From Planctomycetota bacterium (GTDB lineage Bacteria; Planctomycetota; UBA8742; UBA2392), in assembly GCA_020848275.1 (NCBI GenBank), contig JADLAK010000018.1:26685-90684 (forward strand): a DNA stretch of 64,000 bases, written 5' to 3'. This document shows, one piece after another, positions 9,627 to 19,221 of this stretch. A program made the translations under genes and the position numbers. A model generated the notes under the pieces. That model saw nothing but the letters and a program-made list of their open reading frames with translations, did not search any database and was not told the origin of the DNA. Positions within the stretch are counted from its first letter, which is position 1; every line of letters starts with the position of its first letter.

Positions 9627-11543
9627 CTAGTCCTTATCGCCCTCGATGCCGTAGCGTTCCATCTTTTTGCGCAGGCCCAGGCGCGAAAGCCCAAGCAATT
9701 CCGCCGCGCGGCTCTTGTTGCCCTTGGTGCGGTCCATCGCCTCGACAATCTTGCGTTTCTCAATGTTCTCGACGACGTCCTTAAGAGAGCTGCCGATTTC
9801 GGATAAACTTTCCTCTTCGGCGACTTGCCGCAGGCCGGGGCTGAGCAGCGACGCTTCGACTTTCTTGCCGTCCGACAGCGCCACCAGGCGCTTGATCTCG
9901 TTTTCGAGTTCGCGCACGTTGCCGGGCCACGAATAACTCATCAGCGCGCGCAAAACGCCGCGGTCGAGCTTGACGTGTCCATAGCCCGCGTCCGACGCCG
10001 CCTTCTTGAGGAAGAAGTCGACCAGCAGCGGGATGTCCTCCTTGCGCTCACGCAGTGGAGGCAGGCGAATGGTCACGACGTTGATGCGGAAGAACAAATC
10101 CTGGCGGAAGGTTCCCTTGCGGACTTCCTCGGCGAGGTTTTTGTTGGTCGCGCACACCAGGCGGAAATCAACCTTCTTGCTGGCCTTGGCGCCGATCGGG
10201 CGCACTTCGCCCTCTTCGATCACGCGCAGCAGTTTAGCCTGCATCGCCAGCGAGATTTCGCCGATTTCGTCCAGGAAAATCGTCCCGCCGTTGGCCAGCC
10301 CGAACATGCCGATCTTGTCACGGTCTGCGCCCGTGAACGCGCCCTTCATGTAGCCGAAAAGTTCACTTTCCAGCAGCGTCTCGGGCAAAGCGGCGCAGTT
10401 TTCGGCCACCAGTTTGCCCGAGGCGGCGCGCCCGCTGTTGAAGTGCAGCGCGCGGGCCACAAGTTCCTTGCCGCTGCCGCTTTCGCCCAAAATCAGCACC
10501 GGAACCGGCAAGTCCGTGACCTTGTCAAGCATGCGGAACACTTCGTGCATGCCCTGGCTGTTGCCGATCATCTCCGAGTAATCGAAGCGGTGTTGCGGCG
10601 CCTCGGCGTCCTCGGCTTCCTTCTTCATGTTCGTGAGTTCGGCGGTCTGCAGGTCGAGCTTGGCCTCCATCTCCTTGCGCAGTTGCGCAAGCTGGTCCTC
10701 GAGGTCCTCGATCTTTTCGCCCATGGTGTCTTCGCGGCTGCGTGAAACGCTTGCGCCCATCAGCGTGCCCGCAAGCAGGCTGGCGTTTTCGATCAGCTTG
10801 ACCTGCGTCTCCGAGATGTCGGTGTCCTTGTTTTCGCGCTCGACGTACATCACGCCCTGCACGCGCTCGCCGCAACGCAGGGGCACGAACACGCACGGCG
10901 GGTAGTCGCCCGAGCGCGCCTTGACTTGCGTCTTGGCCTTGTTGGCCAGCAGGCGGTTGGCGGTGGCGCGGAAAAACGCCGGCAGTTCGTCCTGCGGCGA
11001 ACCGCTGATGAAGTTGAAGAACGCCTTGGGCTCGAGCGCGCCATCGGTGTTGGCGATGCAGATGCATACGCGCAATCCGGGGATCAGCCGGCCGATGAAC
11101 TGTGCGGCGGCCTCGACGAAGGACTTCGGCGTATCCTCGGCCACGGCATAGGCAAGGCTGCCCAGCGCCTCGTTAATGCCCACGGCCTGGTGGCCGGCCA
11201 GCGGAGCAGCGTTGGCGGAAATCGGCTCCATCGCGCCCTGCGTTTCAAAGGCAGAGCTGTCTTCGTTTTGCAGGCGGATCTTGGCCTGGCCGATCTGGAA
11301 GAAGTCGCCGATTTCGAGGCGCTGCTCAAGCACGCGCTCGCCGCGCACCAGCGTGCCGTTGAGGCTTTTGAGGTCGCGCAGGATGAACTGCCCGTTCTCA
11401 AGGGTGAGGGTGCAATGTTTGCGGCTGGATTTCTCGTCGGCGAGCATGACGTCGTTTTCGGGGGAACGCCCGAAGCTGACGGAGTTTCCGCGAATGGGAA
11501 ATTGACGAGTGCCGTTCTTTTCTTCGACTACGAGAAATGGCAT
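9627..11543 (-). CDS. FHA-GAF sigma-54-dependent transcriptional regulator (AAA+ and Fis-type HTH)
   Basis: FHA at N-terminus; GESGSGKELVARALHFNS, ELFGYMKGAFTGAD, LDEIGEI, SWPGNVRELEN; C-terminal HTH. Start placed at MPFLVVEEK. Confidence 0.93.
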   Translation of the reverse strand: MPFLVVEEKNGTRQFPIRGNSVSFGRSPENDVMLADEKSSRKHCTLTLENGQFILRDLKSLNGTLVRGERVLEQRLEIGDFFQIGQAKIRLQNEDSSAFETQGAMEPISANAAPLAGHQAVGINEALGSLAYAVAEDTPKSFVEAAAQFIGRLIPGLRVCICIANTDGALEPKAFFNFISGSPQDELPAFFRATANRLLANKAKTQVKARSGDYPPCVFVPLRCGERVQGVMYVERENKDTDISETQVKLIENASLLAGTLMGASVSRSREDTMGEKIEDLEDQLAQLRKEMEAKLDLQTAELTNMKKEAEDAEAPQHRFDYSEMIGNSQGMHEVFRMLDKVTDLPVPVLILGESGSGKELVARALHFNSGRAASGKLVAENCAALPETLLESELFGYMKGAFTGADRDKIGMFGLANGGTIFLDEIGEISLAMQAKLLRVIEEGEVRPIGAKASKKVDFRLVCATNKNLAEEVRKGTFRQDLFFRINVVTIRLPPLRERKEDIPLLVDFFLKKAASDAGYGHVKLDRGVLRALMSYSWPGNVRELENEIKRLVALSDGKKVEASLLSPGLRQVAEEESLSEIGSSLKDVVENIEKRKIVEAMDRTKGNKSRAAELLGLSRLGLRKKMERYGIEGDKD

Positions 11544-11637
11544 GACGCATAGTGAACGGTGGCGGAGAGGCGGAGTCAAGACAAAGTGGCAACTTTGTTT
11601 ACAGGTGACTGTAGGCCAGCCTACAGAGCGGATTCCA

Positions 11638-11718
11638 AAAGGGTATCGGGTGTCAGGTTTTAGGTATCGGGTCCAATGCTGTTTACCCGAAACCGGATAC
11701 CCAAAACCTAATACCTCC
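11638..11718. repeat. Word-repeat hairpin, TATCGGGTGTCAGGTTTTAGG family
   Basis: GGGTATCGGGTGTCAGGTTTTAGGTATCGGG ... CCCGAAACCGGATACCCAAAACCTAATACC. Confidence 0.75.
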
Positions 11719-11777
11719 TTCTTGACGTTCTCGCGTTCTCGTCGCACCCTTGTCGCCCCAAACAAGGAAACGCGACG

Positions 11778-12305
11778 ATGAGCGATAAAGCCTGCACGAT
11801 CTGGTTCACGGGACTTTCGGGTTCGGGCAAAACGACGATTGCGCACGAAGTTGAGAAGGCGCTGCGCAAGGCCAACAAGAAGGTCGAGATTCTCGACGGC
11901 GACGTGGTGCGCGCGAACTTGTCCAAGGGCCTCGGGTTCTCAAAGGAAGACCGCGACACGAATATCCGCCGCATCGGTTTTGTCGCGCACCTGCTGACGC
12001 GCAACGGCGTGTTCTGCATCTGCGCCGCGATCAGCCCTTATAAGGAAGTGCGCAACGAGAACCGCAAGCGCATCGGCAACTTCATCGAGGTATATACGCG
12101 TTGCCCGATCCCGGTGCTGAAGGACCGCGATCCCAAGGGCCTGTACGAGAAGGCGCTCAAGGGAGAGATCAAAGGTTTCACGGGCGTCGACGATCCCTAC
12201 GAAGCGCCGGAGAATCCCGAAATCATCTGCGATACCGACAAGGAGTCGCTCGAACAATCGGTCGAGAAAGTCATCGCCGGCATCAAGAAAGCCGGATATC
12301 TCTAA
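11778..12305 (+). CDS. cysC: Adenylylsulfate kinase
   Basis: CTIWFTGLSGSGKTTIAHEVE, LDGDVVRANLSKGLGFSKEDRDTNIRRIGFVA. Confidence 0.95.
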   Translation: MSDKACTIWFTGLSGSGKTTIAHEVEKALRKANKKVEILDGDVVRANLSKGLGFSKEDRDTNIRRIGFVAHLLTRNGVFCICAAISPYKEVRNENRKRIGNFIEVYTRCPIPVLKDRDPKGLYEKALKGEIKGFTGVDDPYEAPENPEIICDTDKESLEQSVEKVIAGIKKAGYL

Positions 12306-12347
12306 TCGTGTGGCTGCGGCATCCTGCCGCGCCAAAGCTCTAAACCG

Positions 12348-12374
12348 AAACCCGTCGCGGAGCGACGGGTTTTG
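12348..12374 (+). terminator. Rho-independent-like terminator downstream of cysC
   Basis: AACCCGTCGC-GGA-GCGACGGGTT followed by T-rich tract. Confidence 0.6.
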
Positions 12375-12387
12375 TTATTATGGCCCC

Positions 12388-12708
12388 ATGGCGACGAAAG
12401 CACGTTCAAAACCGAAGTTGAGTCCTGAAAGTCCCCAGCGCAGGGAAGCTTTGGAAATTTTGTCCAAGCTTCCCGACGACAGGCTCGCACTGGCGATTAG
12501 CTACCTCGAATATCTCAAACTTATGGCTACTCGTCCTGATTTGGCCAAGTTGTGGGCGGAAGAGGTCGACGAACCGATCTCTGCCGAGGAAGAGGAGACG
12601 GTCAAGCAGTCGCGTGCGGAATTCGCGCGCGGTGAGGGGATCCCAATCGACGAGGCGATCAGGAAACTGAGGAGTCGGCGTAGCGGACGTCAGCGCATGG
12701 CGGGTTGA
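12388..12708 (+). CDS. Antitoxin-like protein upstream of a RelE-like toxin remnant
   Basis: C-terminal EEEETVKQSRAEFARGEGIPIDEAIRKL resembles RelE-partner antitoxin C-termini. Confidence 0.55.
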   Translation: MATKARSKPKLSPESPQRREALEILSKLPDDRLALAISYLEYLKLMATRPDLAKLWAEEVDEPISAEEEETVKQSRAEFARGEGIPIDEAIRKLRSRRSGRQRMAG

Positions 12709-12898
12709 GATTTCGGCGACGGTGTTCAGGTACCTCGACCGTATCCCTGCTCATGATCGCGAGCGACGTGAAACGTCTGAAGGGACGACCGGCTCGCGTC
12801 TGCGAATCGGAAAGTATCGAGCCCTGCTGTTGATCGATTCGGAGTCAAAGCTAATCCACGTCGAACAAGTCGGTCCGCGCGGCGACATCTACAAGTAA
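12689..12898 (+). pseudogene. RelE/ParE-like toxin, apparently degenerate (no ATG, internal deletion/frameshift)
   Basis: Hand translation: VSAWRVEISATVFRYLDRIPAHDRER...SRLRIGKYRALLLIDSESKLIHVEQVGPRGDIYK*; DVKRLKG is present in a different frame at 12765-12785. Confidence 0.55.
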
Positions 12899-12981
12899 CC
12901 ACGTAGCTGCGCCGTTCAGGCGCGTTAACGGCAAAGCTGCGGCTGAAAGCCGCAGCTTTGGGTTGGTGGTTTTTTGACCGG

Positions 12982-13845
12982 TTACTTGATCACGCCCATT
13001 TTTCCGGCGTGGAAGTCCATAAACGCCTGTTCGATTTCGTCGACAGTGTTCATCACAAACGGCCCGTGGCCGACAATCGGCTCGTCGATGGGCTTGCCGT
13101 CCATCACCAGCAGATGCGCGTCAGACTTCGCGGCGACGATCGCGTCGCTTCCGGCGCGCTCGAAGATCACGAGGTCGCCTTCGCTCGCGGTCTTGCCGCC
13201 GGTTTCGATCTCGCCCTTGAGAACCAGGAACGTCGACGTGTGGCCGTCGGGGAACGGAAGCTCGGCTGACTTGCCCGCGCGCAGGTTCACGTCCCACAGG
13301 TTGATGGGCGTAAACGTCAGCGCCGGTCCTTTAACGTTCTCGCCGAATGAACCCGCGATGACTCGGACCGTGCCGGCCCCCTCGGGCAAATTCGCAACCG
13401 GGATATTCTCCTTGGTCAGCGGCTGGTAGCGCGGCCTGGACATCTTGTCGCGCGCGGGCAGGTTGACCCAAAGCTGTGCCATCTGCATCACGCCGCCCTT
13501 GCGCGAAAATTCTTCCGAGTGAAATTCCTCGTGCACGATGCCGCCTGCGGCGGTCATCCATTGCACGTCGCCGGGCTTGATCGTGCCGCCGCCGCCACTG
13601 GAGTCGCGGTGGCTGACTTCGCCCTGGTAGGCGATGGTCACGGTTTCGAAACCGCGGTGGGGGTGCGAGCCGACGCCACGCCGGCCCTTGGTAGGCGTGA
13701 ATTCGCGCGGCGCGCCGTAATCGAGCAGCAAAAACGGGCTAAGGTGCTGCCCAAGCCCGTTGTAGTCGAACACCGAGCGCACGGCAAAGCCGTCGCCGAC
13801 CCAGTGCATGCCGGAACTTCTGTGAATCTTGAGTAGGTTTTTCAT
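12982..13845 (-). CDS. Pirin family protein
   Basis: RSSGMHWVGDGF, FSPFLLLDYGAPREF, GVGSHPHRGFETVTIAYQGEVSHRDSSGGGGTIKPGDVQWMTAAGGIVHEE. Confidence 0.95.
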   Translation of the reverse strand: MKNLLKIHRSSGMHWVGDGFAVRSVFDYNGLGQHLSPFLLLDYGAPREFTPTKGRRGVGSHPHRGFETVTIAYQGEVSHRDSSGGGGTIKPGDVQWMTAAGGIVHEEFHSEEFSRKGGVMQMAQLWVNLPARDKMSRPRYQPLTKENIPVANLPEGAGTVRVIAGSFGENVKGPALTFTPINLWDVNLRAGKSAELPFPDGHTSTFLVLKGEIETGGKTASEGDLVIFERAGSDAIVAAKSDAHLLVMDGKPIDEPIVGHGPFVMNTVDEIEQAFMDFHAGKMGVIK

Positions 13846-13898
13846 GGCGCCCTCCCGTTCTGTTTTACATAGAACAGTCGGGCCTCCATGAAAATTCC

Positions 13899-16800
13899 CT
13901 ATGTCCGCCGCGTCCGCCTGCGCGCGACCCACGCCGCGGCCAAAAGCGCCAGTGCGGCGAGCCACCCGCCGCTTTCGTGGCCGCTGCATGCCGCGCCGCC
14001 GTCCTTGCCGGCGAGCCCGGGACCGATGTTGGCCCTCTGACCAACCTTGACCTGGATGTTGGCGGCGACCTCGTCGTGATTGCCGAGCGCGTCGGTCACG
14101 CGCACGATGGCGAAGTAATTGCCCGCGTTGGCGCTGATGTAGCCGGAGATCACGCCGCCAGGCGACATAACCAACCCCTCGGGCAGCGAGCCGTCGTGGA
14201 TCGACCACGTGTAGGGCGCCAGTCCGCCGCTGCTGGCCAGCGCCATCGTCGGGTAATCCTCGAACTGGCGGCCAGCGCCGAAGCTGACGGGCAGGATGTC
14301 CACGGGCGGCACGTCAACGGCCACACCCTCCAGCGGGATGTCAAACGGCGTGGGTTCGTTGGTGGCTTCGTGCCGCAGCGTAATTTGCGCGTTGCGCGTG
14401 CCGACGGCTACCGGGTCGAAGCTGATGTAGAACATGCTTGCGCCGCCGGGCGGAATGCTGGGCTGGAAACCCGCAAGGTCGACGCGGTAGTCCCCCGCGC
14501 CGATGCCGCTGAGCGAAGGTTCGTAAACCGCCAGCGTGGTGGTGCCGATGTTGCGCAGCGTGAACTGGACGGGCGCAGAGCGGTCGGCCTTGATGTCGCG
14601 CGTGGCGAAGCTGCGCGGCGTGCCGCCCGCCGATGCGCCGGTGGAAAGCAGCGTCCCGTCGGTGCCGCCCTGGCGCACTTCCAGCAACATGATCGCGTGC
14701 TCGCCCTCCAGCGTGAATGTGAAGACGGAACTGTCGCGGCCGTCGTCGGCGATCAGCGTCACCAGGTGGCTCGATCCCAGCGGCGCGTCCAGCGCGCCCG
14801 AGGTGGGCGTGATCACGTAAGGTGCAAACACTGGCACATTGCAGAATTCGGAATCCTGGATGCCGCGGAACACGCCGTTGTGCACATGGCCCGTCAGCGC
14901 CACGAGTTCGCCGGCGTTGGGGTTGTCGACGCGGACCTGGATGCCAAGCGACGCGATGGTGGTCCCCGCGGGGTAGCTCAGGATTGCGCCCTTGGTGATC
15001 GCCAGGCCGCCGACAGTCACACTGATCACCGGCGGATCGTTGCCCTCGAAATGCCAGTTGTAGACGTCGTGCACCGGGTCATTGTTGAGTATCTCGATGT
15101 CGAATTCGAATACGCCGTTGGTCGCCATGACCGAGAGGCCGAAATTGGCCGAGCTGTTGGGGGCGACGAGCGCAGGCGGGTTCAGCACCGTCGCCAGGCA
15201 GCCCACGAGGTTGTGGAGGCGGACGCGAGGTTGACCCGTCAAGACAAGCCCACCTTGCCCGCTGTTCACAATGGTGTAGGTGAAGGTTGTCGGCACGCCG
15301 GGCGACAGGCCCGCACCCACCGAATCGACGCCGCCGTCGATCACCGGTGCACCCGCGCGGTTGATCGAGATCGCCGGGTCCGGCGGGCATTCGTCGGCGC
15401 CGATGTCGATGGCGCCGCGTTGCGGCCGCGTATCGCCGTCCAGGTCGACGGTCACCAGCCAGCCCGTGGTAGGAATTAAATCCACCAGCGGAGAATTGCC
15501 GCGGATGTGAAGGTCCACGGGGTCGGTTGTGCGGCGGAACTGCGGGTTGGCCTCCACGCTGTAATTGTCCTGGCCCGTCGCCTGCCACGCGCCAAGCGTA
15601 TTGTAGGACGCCGCGCCGTCCTCGATACGCACGCGCGTTGACGCTGCGTGAAAGCAGTTGCGTTCGGCAAGCAGCGAAAGATCGTTTTGCTTCAGCAGGT
15701 AAAGCGCGGGTTGGGCGCTGTCGGGTTGCGAGAGGATGTTCGCTGAGAAGTTCGCCAGCCGGCCCTCGCATATGGAGATCGCGGCGCAGGTGGTGCCGGG
15801 ATTCGACGCCCTTGCACGCACGGTGTTATGGCGCACGACCAGGTCTTTGCCGCCCCAGATCGCGAGGCTGCCGGCCATCACGTTGTAGGTCGGCCCGTTG
15901 GGCGCAAAGGGCTTGGAGCGTATGTCGACGCCGCCGACGCCGCAGTCCCACACCATGTTGTTCTCGACGACCATGTTGCGTCCCTGGCCGATTGAAACAA
16001 ACGCGATGCCGGGACCGCTGGCGATGCCGTGGACGCGGCAGCCGCGCACGGCGGAGGTGTGGCAACTGACAAGGTATTCGTTGATCATCACGATGCCGAA
16101 GTGCTCGCCGCCTCGCACCTCGATGCCCTCGAAGCTCACATAAGAGTGGCCGATGGCGACGGTGGCGTGATATTCCTCGTTGCGGAAGCGGAACTTCGCG
16201 CCCGAGCCGTCGATCACGGGGTGCTCGCCGGCGGCGGCCCTGAAGATCATGCCGCGGTTGACCCAACTCCCCCAGATGAAGGCATCGGCGCCGCGGTCGC
16301 TTTCCATGTTGTTGCCGATGCCAAGGCCGTAGGACGCGTTGGACACGTACGGGTCGACGCCCTCGTGCACGGTGAATGTGACCGCGTCCGTAACGCCGCG
16401 CTGCTCCAGCGCGTCGAATGCCTCGCCGATGTCGGCGAAATCGGCGTTTGCGCCCGGCGAGTTGTCGATGTCGTAATTGCCCGTGAGGCCGACGCCGCAC
16501 CAGAAGTGGATGACGAAGGGGTTTTCCTGGCCGCTGCTGTCGTCGTGCGACATGGTAAGGGTGAAGGTGCAGAAATCTCCCGTGGGAGTCACCTCGAGCA
16601 GGTAATAGATCTCGGTCAACTTGCTGAGCAGGATCGGGGCGGGAAATGACGGATCCAGCGCAACGGTGCAGTTGACCTCGTCGCTTACAGTGACCGACGA
16701 AATGAGCAAGTCGCCGCCCAACTCCAGGGTTTCGGCGGTGTTGAGGACGAAAATCTCGATGGGATTGGGCGCCTGGTTCACCAGCGCGCGGCGGATATGG

Positions 16801-17531
16801 GTGTCGCCGTTGTAGATGTCGTGCGTGTTCCAGTCGAGCACGCGGATTTCCGGGTCGGTCTCGACGAAGAACTCGTGGTCCTCGCACTCGCCGCCGACGC
16901 AGGTTCCCGCGGGGCTGCCGAAGTTGCCGGGGCCGATGGCGAAAACTCCCGTGCTCAAAACGCCGTTCCACACACGCACGCGCACGCGGATGGACGGGCC
17001 GACGAGGATATCGGGCATGCGAACCTTGAAGTAACTTGGATCGTTGATGCGAAACGGCTCGCTCGAAGCCACCGTGGCCGGCATCTGGTTGGCGCTGCCG
17101 CAGACGGCGTAGACGACCTGTTCGCCGGCGTCGTCCCAATCGCCGTCGCTGTTGAAATCCATCCACACGCCAAGCACGTCCTGGCCGGCCAGCGCCGTCC
17201 AGCACACGACTTCAAGATAGGCGTAACGCGGGTAAGGGCCCATGCCGCCGCCGCCGCTGGCGCGAATTTCCGTAAAACGCACACCGTCGTCGAAGTCGTC
17301 GCCCTTGATGCCGCCGGGCACCGGGTTGTTGGGCGCGGGCAACGCGGAGTCGTCTGTCATGCGACGGCCGATGTTGAGCCAGCGCGACGTGTTGGTGTAT
17401 GTGAACGTGTGCTCGCATGTGGGATAAGGGTCGGGGGCGTCGCCGTAATCGGCGGCAACGGGTACGACCTGGGCTGCGGCGGCTTGTGCGAATAGGACTA
17501 AGAAAAGGGCTGCGAGCGGCGAGCGGGACAT
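13899..17531 (-). CDS. Large secreted protein: GEVED-like, right-handed beta-helix-like and choice-of-anchor/Ig-like modules, C-terminal anchoring tail
   Basis: Signal peptide; DFNSDGDWDDAGEQV...GGECEDHEFFV; beta-helix style repeats; C-terminal GGAACSGHESGGWLAALALLAAAWVARRRTRRT. Confidence 0.8.
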   Translation of the reverse strand: MSRSPLAALFLVLFAQAAAAQVVPVAADYGDAPDPYPTCEHTFTYTNTSRWLNIGRRMTDDSALPAPNNPVPGGIKGDDFDDGVRFTEIRASGGGGMGPYPRYAYLEVVCWTALAGQDVLGVWMDFNSDGDWDDAGEQVVYAVCGSANQMPATVASSEPFRINDPSYFKVRMPDILVGPSIRVRVRVWNGVLSTGVFAIGPGNFGSPAGTCVGGECEDHEFFVETDPEIRVLDWNTHDIYNGDTHIRRALVNQAPNPIEIFVLNTAETLELGGDLLISSVTVSDEVNCTVALDPSFPAPILLSKLTEIYYLLEVTPTGDFCTFTLTMSHDDSSGQENPFVIHFWCGVGLTGNYDIDNSPGANADFADIGEAFDALEQRGVTDAVTFTVHEGVDPYVSNASYGLGIGNNMESDRGADAFIWGSWVNRGMIFRAAAGEHPVIDGSGAKFRFRNEEYHATVAIGHSYVSFEGIEVRGGEHFGIVMINEYLVSCHTSAVRGCRVHGIASGPGIAFVSIGQGRNMVVENNMVWDCGVGGVDIRSKPFAPNGPTYNVMAGSLAIWGGKDLVVRHNTVRARASNPGTTCAAISICEGRLANFSANILSQPDSAQPALYLLKQNDLSLLAERNCFHAASTRVRIEDGAASYNTLGAWQATGQDNYSVEANPQFRRTTDPVDLHIRGNSPLVDLIPTTGWLVTVDLDGDTRPQRGAIDIGADECPPDPAISINRAGAPVIDGGVDSVGAGLSPGVPTTFTYTIVNSGQGGLVLTGQPRVRLHNLVGCLATVLNPPALVAPNSSANFGLSVMATNGVFEFDIEILNNDPVHDVYNWHFEGNDPPVISVTVGGLAITKGAILSYPAGTTIASLGIQVRVDNPNAGELVALTGHVHNGVFRGIQDSEFCNVPVFAPYVITPTSGALDAPLGSSHLVTLIADDGRDSSVFTFTLEGEHAIMLLEVRQGGTDGTLLSTGASAGGTPRSFATRDIKADRSAPVQFTLRNIGTTTLAVYEPSLSGIGAGDYRVDLAGFQPSIPPGGASMFYISFDPVAVGTRNAQITLRHEATNEPTPFDIPLEGVAVDVPPVDILPVSFGAGRQFEDYPTMALASSGGLAPYTWSIHDGSLPEGLVMSPGGVISGYISANAGNYFAIVRVTDALGNHDEVAANIQVKVGQRANIGPGLAGKDGGAACSGHESGGWLAALALLAAAWVARRRTRRT

Positions 17532-17714
17532 TCCGTTCTCCAGTGGCGGGCGATGGAGAACAAACTAGCCGATGTGCGATATTTTAGACTCAAAGTTTTG
17601 AACCTTGCATAACAGTTATGCAACGGTTTTAAAACCGGTGCGAAAACGCGAGACCCAACTACGTGAGGATGTAGTTGCTGCTTCCAGCCGCAATGCTACG
17701 CCTTGAAGGCGCAG

Positions 17715-19181
17715 CTACTTCTCCAGTTGCCAGCGCAGCAGCGGGGCGGATTTGCCGGTAGTCCAAGGCGCGTAGAGGTTGCCTTCGCAAAGGTGCAGCG
17801 ACACCGGCGACGTGCTTCCATTTTCGCCGCCGGGGCCCGACAGCGGCGTGATCGCCAGGTTTTCGTCAACCAGCACGCAATGCACGCTGATGTCCGTCCA
17901 GGTTGCGGCGGCGCGTTTGCCGTCCGATACGAAGCTCAGGCAGTCGCGGTCGAGGTCGCGGTCGCACTCGAGCACGCGCGTCAGCACGCCGTCCTTGAGC
18001 GCGCCGAGCGCCACGCGTTTGCCGACGAAACATTCGACCAGCACCACGTCGGCGAATTTCACGCCATCGCACCACTTCACTTCGTGCGGCGAGAATCCTT
18101 TTTCAAACGCGATCTCGACCAGCGCGTCGCCCTTGAGGATGAAATGGCGCGTGCCGGCCTTGAGCATGTAACTGACGATGAAGCCGTGCGCGTCGCAAGT
18201 GACGATGTTCGCGGCGGCCTCGACGGGCGGCGCCTTGATCTCGACCGCCTTGACGCCGTCGAGCCTGAAGAAACGCGCGCCGTAACCTTTTTCGCCGTAG
18301 CTGAAAACCGGCAGGATGATTTGCTCGGCCGCGCCGTTGTGCACGGCCATGGCGTAGGCCCAGGTGCCGTCGAAAATTTCACCCGCGCCGTCGGTGATCC
18401 ACCTGGAGACGCCGTCTTTGATGATCCACGAGCGGCACTTCTTTCCCGGCTCGCCGCAACTGCAGATCAGCCCGCTGCGGAAGTCATTGAACAGCACCTC
18501 GCCCGACGCGAAGTCGCTTTGCGGCGGCGTTGTGACGGGTTTGATGAACGCGCCATTGATCAAAAGTAATCGTTGGTGGCCGGGGGGAGGCTCAAGGCGA
18601 ATTCTTCCGCCGGGGTCACATGAAAGCAGGCTGCTGTTCGGCAGTGCGTCGGTGAGTGGTTTCAACGCAGCGCCGGTAAGCAGGTACGGCGTTTCGGTCT
18701 TTTCGCCGGAGCCAAGCATGGCGACAATTTCGCCGGTGCTGGAACGCAGCCATTGCCCGCGCATTCGCGGCGACAAGGGCTTGCCGGCGGCGTCGCGCAG
18801 CGCCTGGGCTTTGTTGGCATCGACGCGGATGAACGCGCCGGGTTTCTCGGACGCGTCGCTGAGCCGGAAAATCGCGGGCTCGCCGGGCAGCACGCACTCG
18901 ATAACCTTGGCTTCGACCGCGGCGTTGCCCGCGCCGGTCACGCGCTGCGCGCTGTCGCCGTCAATCAACCAAAGGCTGAATCCCGCGCGGCCCAGCACCG
19001 TGGCGAGCGTTTTATCGCCGTGGGCCGTGAACGTCGCGTGCGGCGAGATCAGCGGTTTGGCGACGTCGGGCGACTCGAGCCCCGGCAGTTTTACCGCCGC
19101 GCCCGTGGTCGACGGGCCGGCCCACGCCGCGCTGCTTGCGGCGAACAAACAAAGCAACGCGAGGACAGGCCACGTTTTCAT
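17715..19181 (-). CDS. Secreted protein of unknown function
   Basis: Start placed at MKTWPVLALLCLFAASSAAWAG signal peptide. Confidence 0.65.
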   Translation of the reverse strand: MKTWPVLALLCLFAASSAAWAGPSTTGAAVKLPGLESPDVAKPLISPHATFTAHGDKTLATVLGRAGFSLWLIDGDSAQRVTGAGNAAVEAKVIECVLPGEPAIFRLSDASEKPGAFIRVDANKAQALRDAAGKPLSPRMRGQWLRSSTGEIVAMLGSGEKTETPYLLTGAALKPLTDALPNSSLLSCDPGGRIRLEPPPGHQRLLLINGAFIKPVTTPPQSDFASGEVLFNDFRSGLICSCGEPGKKCRSWIIKDGVSRWITDGAGEIFDGTWAYAMAVHNGAAEQIILPVFSYGEKGYGARFFRLDGVKAVEIKAPPVEAAANIVTCDAHGFIVSYMLKAGTRHFILKGDALVEIAFEKGFSPHEVKWCDGVKFADVVLVECFVGKRVALGALKDGVLTRVLECDRDLDRDCLSFVSDGKRAAATWTDISVHCVLVDENLAITPLSGPGGENGSTSPVSLHLCEGNLYAPWTTGKSAPLLRWQLEK

Positions 19182-19221
19182 GCGTTGAGGTAATAACGGC
19201 GCGCAGCGATTTCGGCCCGGA

